From the NCBI GenBank assembly GCA_027600665.1, contig JADGJL010000113.1, positions 1 through 41,100 of the forward strand: a stretch of DNA of 41,100 nucleotides, written 5' to 3'. The notes beneath the pieces are model-generated. The model saw only the letters and a program-made list of their open reading frames with translations, made no database searches and was not told the origin of the DNA. The DNA comes from Irineochytrium annulatum (lineage: Eukaryota > Chytridiomycota > Chytridiomycetes > Chytridiales > Chytridiaceae). Numbering within the stretch: position 1 is the first letter of the stretch; the number at the start of each line of letters is the position of its first letter. Made by a program: the position numbers and the translations under genes. Of the stretch, positions 22,333 to 32,800 are shown piece by piece.

Positions 22333-25300
22333 CTAAGATCGTGGTCCCAAGAGCCAGCGCTTGAAAAACGGTAAATCAAGCTCCTGCAGAAGGAACTGTG
22401 CTTTAGCTCTTGACCGCTCCCTGTCCGTAGGATCGTCCGTGTAGACGGAGACAATAACTGATATCAAACACACAACCAACTTGATGTCTCCTGAGTCAGC
22501 CGCCCTTTTGACTCGGATAGAACTTAACGTTCCTCTCAGCTTATTCAACCCTGCTGCCTTTGATTTCAAACACACGTATGCAGCGTCATAAACGGAGTGC
22601 ATCAACTCCACGACGCCCATAAACATTTTTTGCCCAATGAGTCGCGTGGCGTCCCTTATCCGCGCTGTCGCGTCAAGAAGCACTTTTGCCTCGCTAACGC
22701 TAAGCATCTTCAAATCATCGGGGTGGACTTTTCTCTTGTCGCCGGTGAGCTTCGGGCACCTTCCAATTAAAAGCCAGACTAGCATCATGCCCACTAGCGC
22801 GCCCTCCGCAATAGCAATCGCGTACCCGTTCCAAAGCTTCATGACGTCGGCCATTTCGACATATAACTGTAGTGCCGCGGAAGGATCGTTGGAAACATTA
22901 AGACAGACCCAAGCCTTGCCCATCTGATGCGGTGGTATGAAGTAAGGTATTTTGGTCCTGCCAAAGAGGGATTGTCAACGACAACAAACGAAGAAAAAAT
23001 ACTTACGTCTCAACGAAGCGTCCGAGCCTTTCAATACACCGTTTTGCAAGCTCCAAGTCCTCCATAATCAACGCCGTTCTTAATAAGATGCTGACCCCGC
23101 ACGACGGCCAGATCAAATCCAGCTGATAGGCAGCTTCTAGCTTCGGCGTCAGAGTTTCCACGCCGTACGCCACATCGCCCGCAAGCCAGTGAATAAAAGA
23201 AATATAGTAATGGGCGCAGAACTCGGCCGCCAAGTCCCCTGTTCTTCTTGACGCCGCCACAACCTTTTCGAACGCGGCCGCCGACTCTTTGAAGCGCAAG
23301 CCCTCGAGCAGGATCATTCCGTAGTAGTGAAAAGCGCCGTGAGCGATCGACCCGTGCGTGCGCTCGACGGCCTCGGCCTTTTTGATAAAGATCTTGGCAA
23401 GCCACGGCATCTTCCAAGAAAACCCGAATGCAGCCGACAGACAGAATGTTGCCCAGTTGGCCGGGTCTTCCGTCGCAATCTTAATAGCCAGGTTCATGTT
23501 CCTGCATGGATATGTTAAATCGCGGAGAAGCGAACACGGAATGGAATCACGAACCAGAACAAGATCATGCCTTTCGCATCTGGCGAAAACATGTCGGGGT
23601 GATACGCCTGGCAAATAAAAAGCGCCGAATTCGTCAGCCGGATGGCGGCAAGCCGCATCGGGTGGTCTAAGACCGGGTGTTTCTTGTAGGCAACCTCGCC
23701 ACCTCTCGTCCTTCCAAATAGCTTCCACTGCATAATGGCCGCTCGCCGCATTTCTACGCTCTCCCTGGACTTTACAGGCCAAGGCGTGCCTGTTAGTTGA
23801 AGCGCGTGGCATGCCTCGCTGAAAGCGGGCTCGAAGTCCCGAATTTGGGCGAGGCTGAGGGCGAACATGGCATGCCACAAAGCGAGACGGTTCGAGTCCC
23901 GTAGAGCGTCCGCAACCGTGTGGGGCAGGCGCGGGTCAGCGACGTCAATCGTTCGGACAAAGAGTAGCAGAGTTTCCTGGGTGTACCGGCATTCGTGAAA
24001 TAAGAACTTTTTCAAGTAAATGTCGCTGGAAGCGTAAGGCATGTCAGAGGATTGCCGAAAGTTACAGGTACGCACCCGAGCTCTTCCAAATACCGAATAT
24101 TCTTCTCCGCGTCATCGGACCGGGAGAAATGAAACGACACTACTGGCAGCAAAAAGTCCCTGCTCCCACCGTCTAGCATCGACTCGAACCTCATCGCGGC
24201 CTTCAAATGCAACTCGCTGCGATCTTTATAGCTCAGTGACTCGTAGATTGTGTCTCTGATCGCAATATGCCGGAAGGCGCATGACTGAGCCTGGGCCGAC
24301 AAATATTCTCCGTTAGATGCCGCGGTTGCGTCAACATCCCCCCAAACGAGAAATTGAAAGCGATCGAGAGTTTGCAGCCACGAGGAGAGCTCTGGCTGGA
24401 CAGGTGTAGGCATGAGACCAGCGGCGTCGTCCAGGTTAAAATATTGGCCAAGCACTGCCGCATGCCGCAAATACTCGTAGAATGCAGGATCGATCCTTCA
24501 AAGGTATGTCATTACCCGCGGAAAGCATTTGACATTGTTACCGATCAAGCTGAACTGTTATAGCCGCCGACACGTTTTTGGCTAGGACCTCATCAACGTC
24601 TGCGGTAGGCGATGCAAAGTGGAGCGTCCCCTCCGTGACGATGTACGCGTCTGGTGACTTCAACCGCATCGATTCTATCATCATGTCGGCAACTAGGGGA
24701 CTGCCGGCACTACGATCGAACACGGCTAAGCTGAGCTCAATGGATGGAACGTTGCATAGAATACTTTACAAACCTTGTTTAAATTGCCCCTCAACCCTGT
24801 GAACTCCCTCCGCCCTAAACTTCAGCGCAATCAGCTCCTCTACATCATCTATCGCGAATCCTTGGAGCTGCACGTGTCTCGTCCCCTCCGCGCTTCGAAT
24901 TTGTTTTAGCACATCTCCCTTCACATCCTCGGTCGGCCTCGAGAAGAACATGAAGCATGTCCGCGAGCAGTTCTTTGTCAGGACGGAGAGCACCTCTAAG
25001 CTGACAGGGTCGAACCACTGCGTGTCGTCAAACAGGAAGAAGACGTTCCGATGCGCCGTAAATCGCTCCACGACTCGCGCGACCATGCTCACAATCAGGG
25101 ACCGTCTTGCTTTCCCGTCCAATCCGCGCGTCGCGTCGTTATCTGGGACCTTGACACCGGGTATGACGAGCGGCAGCAACGGCGCGAGGTCGAGGCTCTC
25201 GCCATACGTCCGTAAAAACGTTGTAGGGTCGGTGTTTCCCTGTGGTCGTCGGTGAAGCCCCTGGCTCTGCAGACTCTGCTTAGAGTCTTGATGCCTGAGG

Positions 25301-27679
25301 TCCGGAACGCTGGGGCGATCAGCTTCGCGCGAGACGCTGAAATTGTAGATATAAGTCACGACGGAAGAAATAGCCGCGTAGGGCGTCCACTGATCCACTT
25401 CCGACCCTTGCGTGAGACTGAAAGAAATATCGCGATCCCTTAAAACCCCGCCGATGTAATCCAGCAGCCTCGACTTCCCTAACCCAGACGCACCCTCCAC
25501 AAGCGCCAGTGCAAAGCGAGGTCGTTCCACCCACTCATCTACAACCGCAGTTAGGGCCTCCCTTTCCGCCCGATAGCCGACAAAGCCGTCGCCAGTGCCA
25601 GCGCCGATGGGAACCACTTTCGCGTTGTCGACGTCGGGGAACGAGGCAGCGTCAAGGCCGTACACTCCGATGGGCGCCGACTTGCCCTTGACCGCGTGCT
25701 GGCCCAGATCGACGAGCGCGACGCCGTGCGCGGCCGAGCGGGTCGGCTCGTCGCAAAGGATGGAGTGATGGTCCAAATGGAGGCCAAGGAGGCGGGCCGC
25801 GACGTTGACGGAGTCGCCTGTTTTCACACACGAGTATGAGTACCGGTATTTGCAAAAATGCATTTACCCAGGAAGCTCGATTCACGCCGTGACTCCGTCC
25901 CGATTTGGGTGAGGAGGAGGTCGCCCGTTGCAACGGCGATGGTGACCTCGCCAAGATTGCCAGCCTTCACGGCCTTAGAGAACATAGCGCTCGCACGCAT
26001 GCAGTTGACCGTGTCCTGCGCTTGCGCCAAGGGCTGAGCAGAGTCGGCATACAGTTAGTACCTAACGGAAACAAGTAGCAGTTCAGGATGCCCATACCGG
26101 CAAGCCGAAGAATGCCAATAGCGTTTGCCCCTTATCATCCATTGAGTACTGCTGAAACACGCCGTCGTACTTTTGCAGCGCCTGAAGAAAGTGGGTGAAG
26201 TTTTTCTGCGTTCTTTCAAGATCAAAGGTGGATTTGAGCTTGGCGAAGAGCACAGTCACGGTGCGGAACTCGCTCGCTATCGCGGCAACAGCTAAAAAAA
26301 ACCGAGGACATTTTAGCTTCCTGATGATTTAAACGAAGAGATTGCAGTAGGAATTTCGCGCACCTCCAGCGTTGGCCGCGCTCTCCTTCCCTCTATCTAA
26401 TTTCGTCGCAGCCTCGACGCCATCGCCATCGTTAAGCTTTAACGCACTATAAGCCCTGACACCGCCACCCAAGCGATAAAGCGTCGACTGGTTCAAGAAT
26501 TTCTGTAGGAGCGCCTCAACCCCCGCCGCACCGGGCCCTAGATCCCGCGACGCCATCTCATTACTCCGTCCTCCTGTGAACGCCCTGGCAATCTCGATAT
26601 CGGCGCGGAAGTCGATCGATGACGATGGCTGGTCGTTAAGCTGCACACAGAGCCGCAGGTTAGAGCTCACGCCAGCAAAGCTGGCGAGGTGGTCATGGAG
26701 GTCTAAGAGGGCCATGGCGGGGACAACGACGTTGTGCTCGCCCTGCCGCACGGCGATGGGGAATGAGTAGCCGTTTTTGCAGAGGAGATTCCACGCAGGG
26801 GTCGAGAGACCGAGCTCGCCTGCAGATGTCATCAGGGTTTAACGTTCAATAGTTGAGGCATACCTGATTTCGCGTCGTCGATCACGTCGCCTAGGATGCT
26901 TAGGAAATCACCGTGAACGAAGTAGTCCATCCGCACCGACGGCACGCCGATGATAACGTGATCTACCTCCCCTGCCGTGATGGCAACATGCAACCTCATG
27001 ACAAAGTCGCGATCCCCACTGCCGAACCCGTTGCCTTGCGGGGAGGAGTTGTACGTCGTGGCGACTGTCTGCCGAACGTGTGGGACCGGTGCGACCGAAA
27101 CAGAGGCCGCGACGGACTGCTGGAGCTTGTGCCACTGCGACGGCATGTCGACCTTCATGAGCGGCCAACGAGTCATGACGTGGAGACTGCAGAGAGTTGC
27201 ACGGCGGACTATCTCGGCGCGGGTGTCGGCGTCGGATTTGGCGGCGCCATCGGCTGACGGCCAGCGGGAGAAGGTGACGAGGACCGCGTCACCGAGAAAC
27301 TTAACGATGTCGCCGCCGTAGAGGTAGACTGTGTCGATGATCTGGGCAGGACATGAGGTTCAATAGAACGCCAATGAGAGACGCACCTTGTTCAAGTATC
27401 CGCCCACAGTCGTAGTGATAATTTCCGAAGAGAGCTTGCCAAGGGTCGAGAGGTTGGAGGTCAGCGTAGAGTAGCCCGAGATGTCTATCATCACCTGCAG
27501 GAAAGTAAGCGAGGATCCATCGCTGTATTGGATTGAAAAACACTCACCACGGCAGCGAACTCCCTCTGCACGTATGGAACTCCGCTTTTAAGCGACGCCA
27601 CGAGGTCCTCTGATCTCTCGGCGACGACCTTCCTCACATACGCGGACGCGAACGGAAACGACCGCGAGGACTTCGACAT
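22333..27679 (-). CDS. Gene D: soluble adenylyl cyclase-like protein, canonical C2, 1,590 aa
   Basis: Twelve exons, read leftward: 27679-27548, 27494-27387, 27341-26864, 26819-26364, 26291-26098, 26033-25868, 25817-24774, 24725-24542, 24495-24076, 24025-23555, 23501-23007, 22957-22333; 4,773 nt in frame. C1 carries D48 (MIDISGY) and D98 (KFLGDA). The linker has KFLNQS at 26484-26501. C2 keeps the DDKGQ Lys, Asn516 and Arg520 (GDSVNVAARLL), so like C it has the full set of C1-C2 catalytic residues. Walker A is GASGLGKSR and Walker B FFLFDDTQWFD. The solenoid resembles that of C and ends DLPFFKRWLLGPRS. Intron positions partly match C and partly the A/B/E/F group. Exon 7 (1,044 nt) covers the end of C2 through the NTPase without interruption, unlike any other copy. 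A likely active adenylyl cyclase. Confidence 0.9.
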
Positions 27680-28024
27680 GGCTCGATTTTCCTTCCCGGC
27701 GAGCAGACAGCAGAAGGACAGGGGCAGCTACGACGGACTACGACGTGTCAGACCCGGCGGCGCTGAGTCACACGGAGTCTGCGGCGCGCGTCAGAAGATG
27801 GCGACGCGATGTAAATCAGCTGGCCGTGTAAATCTAGTGCCTACTCGATCCAGATCGGCGATCTCGGCCCAAACCAGCAGGCGACGGGGATCGAGCTCAA
27901 TGGGCGTCATCGCGGACACTCGGGGCCGTTGCCAAGGAGATAGGTGAGTGGGGCGAGGGTGAAGACGTGGCCTATGCCCTCGGATCGGCTTGACCATCAT
28001 CAGCTTCTGGGCTTGTAAGTAAGA
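27680..28024. promoter_or_regulatory. Upstream region of gene D
   Basis: This should hold the promoter and leader of gene D, which reads leftward from 27679. No coding region is recognised. GC content is higher than in the following pseudogene block. I cannot name a specific site. Confidence 0.4.
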
Positions 28025-28064
28025 AATCACTCGCCAAGCCACAGTTCAAGCCACTGGGCTGGTG
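28025..28064. repeat. Direct repeat, left copy (40 bp)
   Basis: It begins AATCACTCGCCAAGCC. A second copy at 29448-29487 in the same orientation differs at only two of 40 positions. Together they bracket the inverted copy of the B-C junction. I did not see this sequence elsewhere in the window, including at the donor locus. It looks like a duplicated target, as from fill-in of a staggered break during insertion. Confidence 0.85.
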
Positions 28065-28080
28065 GGTGTATGCAGACCGT

Positions 28081-28435
28081 TGGCACGGCATTGCTGACAC
28101 TTTTGTAAGAGGAGCCAGGCTTCCTATTAGAACCCGAGCTCGCTTGTGCACAGACTATCGGTTGGGGCGCGATGTCGCTTGGGTGTAAGCGCGGCAGGCC
28201 TTTCTAGATGTTGATCAACAACGCTTTTGAGCGAGCTCATGAGCTTGCCGCCAATAACGTAGTCCATTCCCTCTTTGGGCGTGCCAACTATGACGTGATC
28301 GATCGTTCCGACGGTGAAGGCGACGTGCAAGGAAAGTCGTCATCGCATCGAGACAATGACGACTTTGGACAAACCTTTGGCAATGACTTCGTAGACTTGG
28401 AGCCAAAGCGTCCTTCCTTTTCCTTGTGCGAACGC
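28081..28435 (-). pseudogene. Fragment of a gene C-like cyclase (C1 domain end and linker start)
   Basis: Read leftward, this stretch matches gene C from about 17190 to 17560: the end of exon 4, the short intron, exon 5 and the start of exon 6. The hallmark GTIDHVIVGTPKEGMDY corresponds to GAIDHVIVGAPNERMDY of gene C. There is no start codon region, neither metal-binding Asp, and no downstream C2, NTPase or solenoid. The match stops near 28081. It is non-functional as a cyclase. Confidence 0.85.
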
Positions 28436-29321
28436 GGGCGCCCGCTGCCGGGTTGCGCACTTGCGGAAAAACTGGCCGTCAACCGGGCTACAATCAAGAT
28501 TTGTATGCTGCTGGAGTTGGCGATGGTTGGAGTCCTCTGGGTTGCCATGAGGAAGCCGCGTTGCCGAGATCGTCAAGATTTTTATTTCTATTTTAATTTT
28601 ATTTTTTTCGGTCACATCAACGCTAAAACGATTACACGCTGCTGGAACAGTCCCAGATGACTGGGATCATTTTTTGACTAGATCGTTTCTTCGCGTCTCT
28701 TTATCTAGGCTGGAACTTTTGATGGCGATGACCCGCCATAGAGGCTGTCACGCAACTCCGTCACGCTTTTTTGCCGCCGACTTGCCCGTTGGAAATATGC
28801 GTGAAAAGTCAAGAGGAGATAGGAAGGTTGGCGGTGGGGAGGCCATCGGCTGCTAAAAGTTTAAGCTCCGATTTCAAGCCAGCGTTCAAGCACGTCTTCA
28901 AGCCGCGTCTGCGACTCACAGCAGAATGGGAGCATCGCGAATATCGAGGACGGCTGCGTGAAGCAATAAGTTATCGATATCCACCCTATTGCCTCATTGT
29001 TGGTGTATTTAAGGACAAGTTTTACAGTTGATGATTTTCTTATTTTTTAGTGGATATAGAGGGACTAGGTGGATGAAGGGGCGGCTGGCTCTGCGCCACG
29101 TCAGTGGGGGATTTTTCGCGCTTCGCCTGTTCGCTCTTTGGGATTTCTGTCCATTGACGCGAACAGGTACGGAGAATGCTTTAGCTTGTATTGAGAAGAT
29201 CCCTAATAAAAGGGGGGACTTCTGCTTATTGACGCAAACACTTGTTTCTACTGGGACTGCTAAATATACAGCACAGATTATCGGCACGTCAAGCAACTGT
29301 GTTTCTCTATTGACTACTTTC
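28436..29321 (-). other. Inverted, diverged copy of the B-C intergenic spacer
   Basis: Read leftward, this aligns with plus-strand 15593 to about 16228, for example the shared TCGATATTCGC and CCCAGTCATCTGG words. At the left edge the match jumps from about 16228 straight to about 17190 of gene C, so this copy lacks the C start and first exons. It also contains an extra block at about 28992-29240 that is absent from the B-C spacer. Confidence 0.85.
28992..29240. mobile_element. 249-bp block present only in the inverted copy (possible insertion)
   Basis: In the B-C spacer the words GTAGAAACAAG and CAATAGGGTGG are adjacent near 15690. In the inverted copy they are separated by about 249 bases. 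The block contains two related words, TTGACGCGAACAGG and TTGACGCAAACAC, about 70 bases apart, and an inverted pair CCTGTTCGC / GCGAACAGG. No clear terminal inverted repeat or target-site duplication is visible, so a deletion from the B-C spacer is equally possible. Confidence 0.45.
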
Positions 29322-29447
29322 TTAGGCCTCCAACCATCGAAGGTAAACAGGGGTGCCCATGTCTTTGAAGATCTGCCTAGCCACTTCTTTGTATTCCGAA
29401 TTGCGTTTCGAGTATTTGCCAATGATTCCGCACAGTAATCCTTTGAT
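29322..29447 (-). pseudogene. Copy of the last 41 codons and stop of gene B
   Basis: Read leftward, the frame is open and encodes a peptide nearly identical to the C-terminus of gene B (39 of 41 residues by eye: IKGLLCGIIGKYSKRNSEYK, then the ARQIFKDMG motif), followed by the same stop and 3' flank. It is much closer to B than to the neighbouring gene E, whose own intact end lies at 29843. Nothing upstream of this fragment is present, so it cannot be expressed as a cyclase. Confidence 0.9.
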
Positions 29448-29487
29448 AATCACTCGCCAAGCCACAGTTCAAGCCACTGAGCTGGCG
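29448..29487. repeat. Direct repeat, right copy (40 bp)
   Basis: Same orientation as 28025-28064, with two mismatches. It directly abuts the end of the B-like fragment, while the left copy lies about 16 bases beyond the C-like end. This makes the whole 28081-29447 segment look like an insertion between target duplications. Confidence 0.85.
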
Positions 29488-29842
29488 CCTTTATGCTTTG
29501 AAACTAGCTTGCCTTCTCGCTTTAACAAGAATGTTTGGATTGAGTATTTGTTATAGCGGACAAAAATGGTTCATGCGAGCTTGCGAGCAATTCTTGGTTG
29601 AGCTGCTTTGAAGAAACGATTCCAGCCGACCTTGACCTTCACAAGCATCGGACGGCTGTTGCCACTGAGAGCTGCTTCGAGGAATGAAGTTAATAACGCA
29701 ACGGGGGAGAGAGTGCATTGGCGCGAAATTCGGGCTGGAAAAATACGATTGTGAAATGGGTCGTCAGAAATCGTCAACCAAGACAAAAACGTCAGGATCA
29801 TATTTTTTTTTTCGACTATTGATAAATTGCCCTGGTCACTTC
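29488..29842. other. 3' flank of gene E
   Basis: About 355 bases between the direct repeat and the stop codon of gene E. It should contain the 3' UTR and polyadenylation signal of E. No gene or clear repeat is recognised. Confidence 0.5.
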
Positions 29843-32800
29843 CTATGCCTCTAACCATCGTAAGTATACAGGTGCGTCCATATCCGCGAAAATCTGCCTT
29901 GCCACTTGTCTATATGCCTGGTTGTGTTTCGAGTATTTGCCGACTAACCCGCAAAGCACTCCTCTGAGGAACTTCAAGTACTCGATCTCGACCCGACGCG
30001 TTCGTGATCGCAGCCGTGTTTTCAGTAGGTGGACCGCGGCCGTGGGTCGTCCCTGCAGAAATAGGGCCATGGCAGATAAGCCTTGCAAAGACCAGTATAC
30101 CGGCACGGTATTTTGTATCATCCGCGCCTTCGCTGCGAACAGCAATAACACACTCTTAATTCGAATCAGCTCATCCTCATCCCATCCGGTTTTTTTTGAT
30201 ACGACCCGACTGACGCAGCACTGAGGAAAAGGGACATTCGAGTGTGGCGGGTCGAAAAAGAGGGACGTGCAGAGAAAGATTGCGCCGATAAGGTCCATGC
30301 CCGTCGGCCCGACTGACTTGATGTCTATCTTCCTTTCAACTGCCTCCATCATGTGCAGTGCGCCCCCATAGTCCCCCTGATATCCCAAGTTCCATGCACT
30401 GTATAGGTCGGCGAGCCCCGGACAAAACTTAGCTGCGTCGGCAAATGGTCTACAGAGCTCAAAGTCTATAGTGAGACGATTTATCTCCGCCTGGTCCCGC
30501 CCGCTGCATAAAGCCATCCGCAAACATGCGTTGGCCGCGACCAATTTGAGCATATTGTTTTCCTTCGTGATGGGGTTCTTGGCGTACTCAGTGTTTGCGA
30601 CCTTGGCTGCATAGTCCAGGTCTCCAGATATGTAAGCAATCGTACAGATGTTGAAGGCCGTCGCGACAGCGGTCACAGGGTCACCACAAGCTTGATTGTA
30701 TGCTCGGTAAAGTTCCATGTAGTGAACGAACTTGCCAATATGGCGGTTGATAACAACTAGAGTGAGAATTGATTACTCCAAGTTGCAAATTTTCTAAACA
30801 CAAACAGTTATAGGCGAGAACCTGATACGTCGCAGGATCGGTACTAGGGCAGCTTGTGGCCGCCAAGAGGAAAAACGGTTGAAATTTCGGAGCAAATTGA
30901 ATTGCGTAATATGATAGTCTCAACAAACAGACGGATCTTAATGAAGACGGTTAGGTTTTAACAATGTTCAAGCAATCAAATTATACAATAACGCCTTATT
31001 AATTTCGTGGCTTAGCAGATTAATCAAACACTTGTACAAAATCAGCACACAGTCGTTCATTGAAAAATTTTTGTCTCTCGACATGATTGTCATAACTCTG
31101 CTGAAAATCTTAATCTTCAAATGATAAATGGTTTGTCGGTCGTTGTTGCTAGCAAGCAATTTGATCGACTTCTTGCCACCCGATGTCCTTATCCACAGCC
31201 AGGCAGCCTGGCGCCTGGCGCGTGAAAGCTGTTTCTTGTATTCTTTGCTTGTTTGGGGCCACGGCTTGCCATCCATTATCTCGAGCGCCTGTAGTCCACT
31301 GGTCTTCTCTTTTGGATAAATTTCTAACACGCAGTAACCAGCGCATAAATGGGACAGCCACGTGGCTCGACAAAGCGGTGTCACCGGTCGCGCAATTTCA
31401 TCGTCGACAACGTTTGCGACAAACTGAAGAAGAGACTCGAGCATACGAATGCCCTCAATGCAGTAAAAGTTATTGATATATCGGCATCTGCAAAAGTAAG
31501 AAACGCCAACATCTGAAAGAAAGTTCATCGAAGCACTGATGTACACACACCCTAATTTCTCTCGGTAATAAATGATTTTATCCACATTGCCAGCTCTGGA
31601 AAAATGAAACTCGATTGACGGCAGAAGCGAGTCCTGGTTGTCATCATTAAGAAGGCTCTCTAGGACCTCTGCAACAAATTTGCTCATCCCTATACGCTCC
31701 TCAAATGAAAGCGAGTCGTAGATGGCGTTGAGAATTCCAATGTGCCGAAACGAGAGCCTCACGCCATTTATATCTTTGGGTTCTTCATAAGATGCACCAT
31801 GGCCGTCATCGACGTTCTCCCCTGGCGGCGTAGCAACCTCTACATGGTTTTGCTGATGGTCGGGGTACAGAAGAAACGAGTAGACGTCGCTCTTTTTCAT
31901 GAGACTCATCGCCTCATCCTCGGAGAAATCGATTTTCAAAATATCAAGTACATCGGTAAGAACAAAGTACTGGAGATATTGGTAAGCCCTGTTGCATACC
32001 AAAAGAAAAAAAGGGAGGGAAAAGAGGGAAGAAAGTAGGTTACCTGGCCAAGTATCGACGCCGCTTTAAGTATACGTTGAAATAAAGGGTTAAGTCGGTC
32101 AAACTGAAAAAGAACGGCCGCGCCGAGATCAGACAGCATCATTTCAGCGGAAGCATCATTTGCGGCCATTATTAGCTCGCCCTCTGGTGATATTCTTAGG
32201 TCTGAGCCGATTTTCGCAACGACAACTTCGATTGTCAACTGCAAAAACAGAGGATTTCCTCCCGTTTTTACATATATGGCGCTCAAAATTTCAGGGTTTA
32301 CTGAGGTTATGTGCAGCGTCAAACTCTTCATCTTCCATTCCTGTTCCAATGGTTAACACTGCATTGACATTCACGATAATTGACTTACAATCATATGAAG
32401 GCACTCATCTTTCGTAAACCCAGATAGAACCAAATGTTCCGTATCAGGCAAAGTAACGACGGCGCTTATTGCTTTATTCGCAGAGTCTTCAAGCGGCCTG
32501 GATAGAATCTGCAGATAGATCTGACACAACTCAGTTTGTGGTCAGCGCGCTGGCCAAGTACCTTCGGACAAAACCTCGAAATCTGTGTCAACACATCCAG
32601 TGTGCTGGAATCGAGCCATTGCGTATCGTCAAAGATAAAAACAGCGGCAGTAGTTTGTACGAACGCAGTAATGATTTTTGCAAAAGTCGATTTCATGAGG
32701 TTACCACGTGCCGGGCCATCAAGTGCTCGGGTCCGTTCAGTATCATCTAATGCTAGCTCTGGGAGGACGCTAGTGAGTAATGGCGCGAGTGCGATGTCTA

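Noticed and set aside
23889..23899. GGTTCGAGTCC, a tRNA T-loop-like word
   Set aside because: It lies within exon 10 of gene D, encodes conserved residues (SNRLALWH) on the other strand, and no acceptor stem or other arms can be built around it.
28674..29031. Plus-strand ORFs near 28674-29031 as a separate gene
   Set aside because: The DNA aligns with the non-coding B-C spacer in inverted orientation; the same false ORF appears there on the opposite strand.
29009..29438. ORFs on both strands (about 136 codons) over the inverted copy
   Set aside because: The real coding remnant is the 41-codon B tail at 29322-29447; the longer ORFs are in other frames and run through the unique block.
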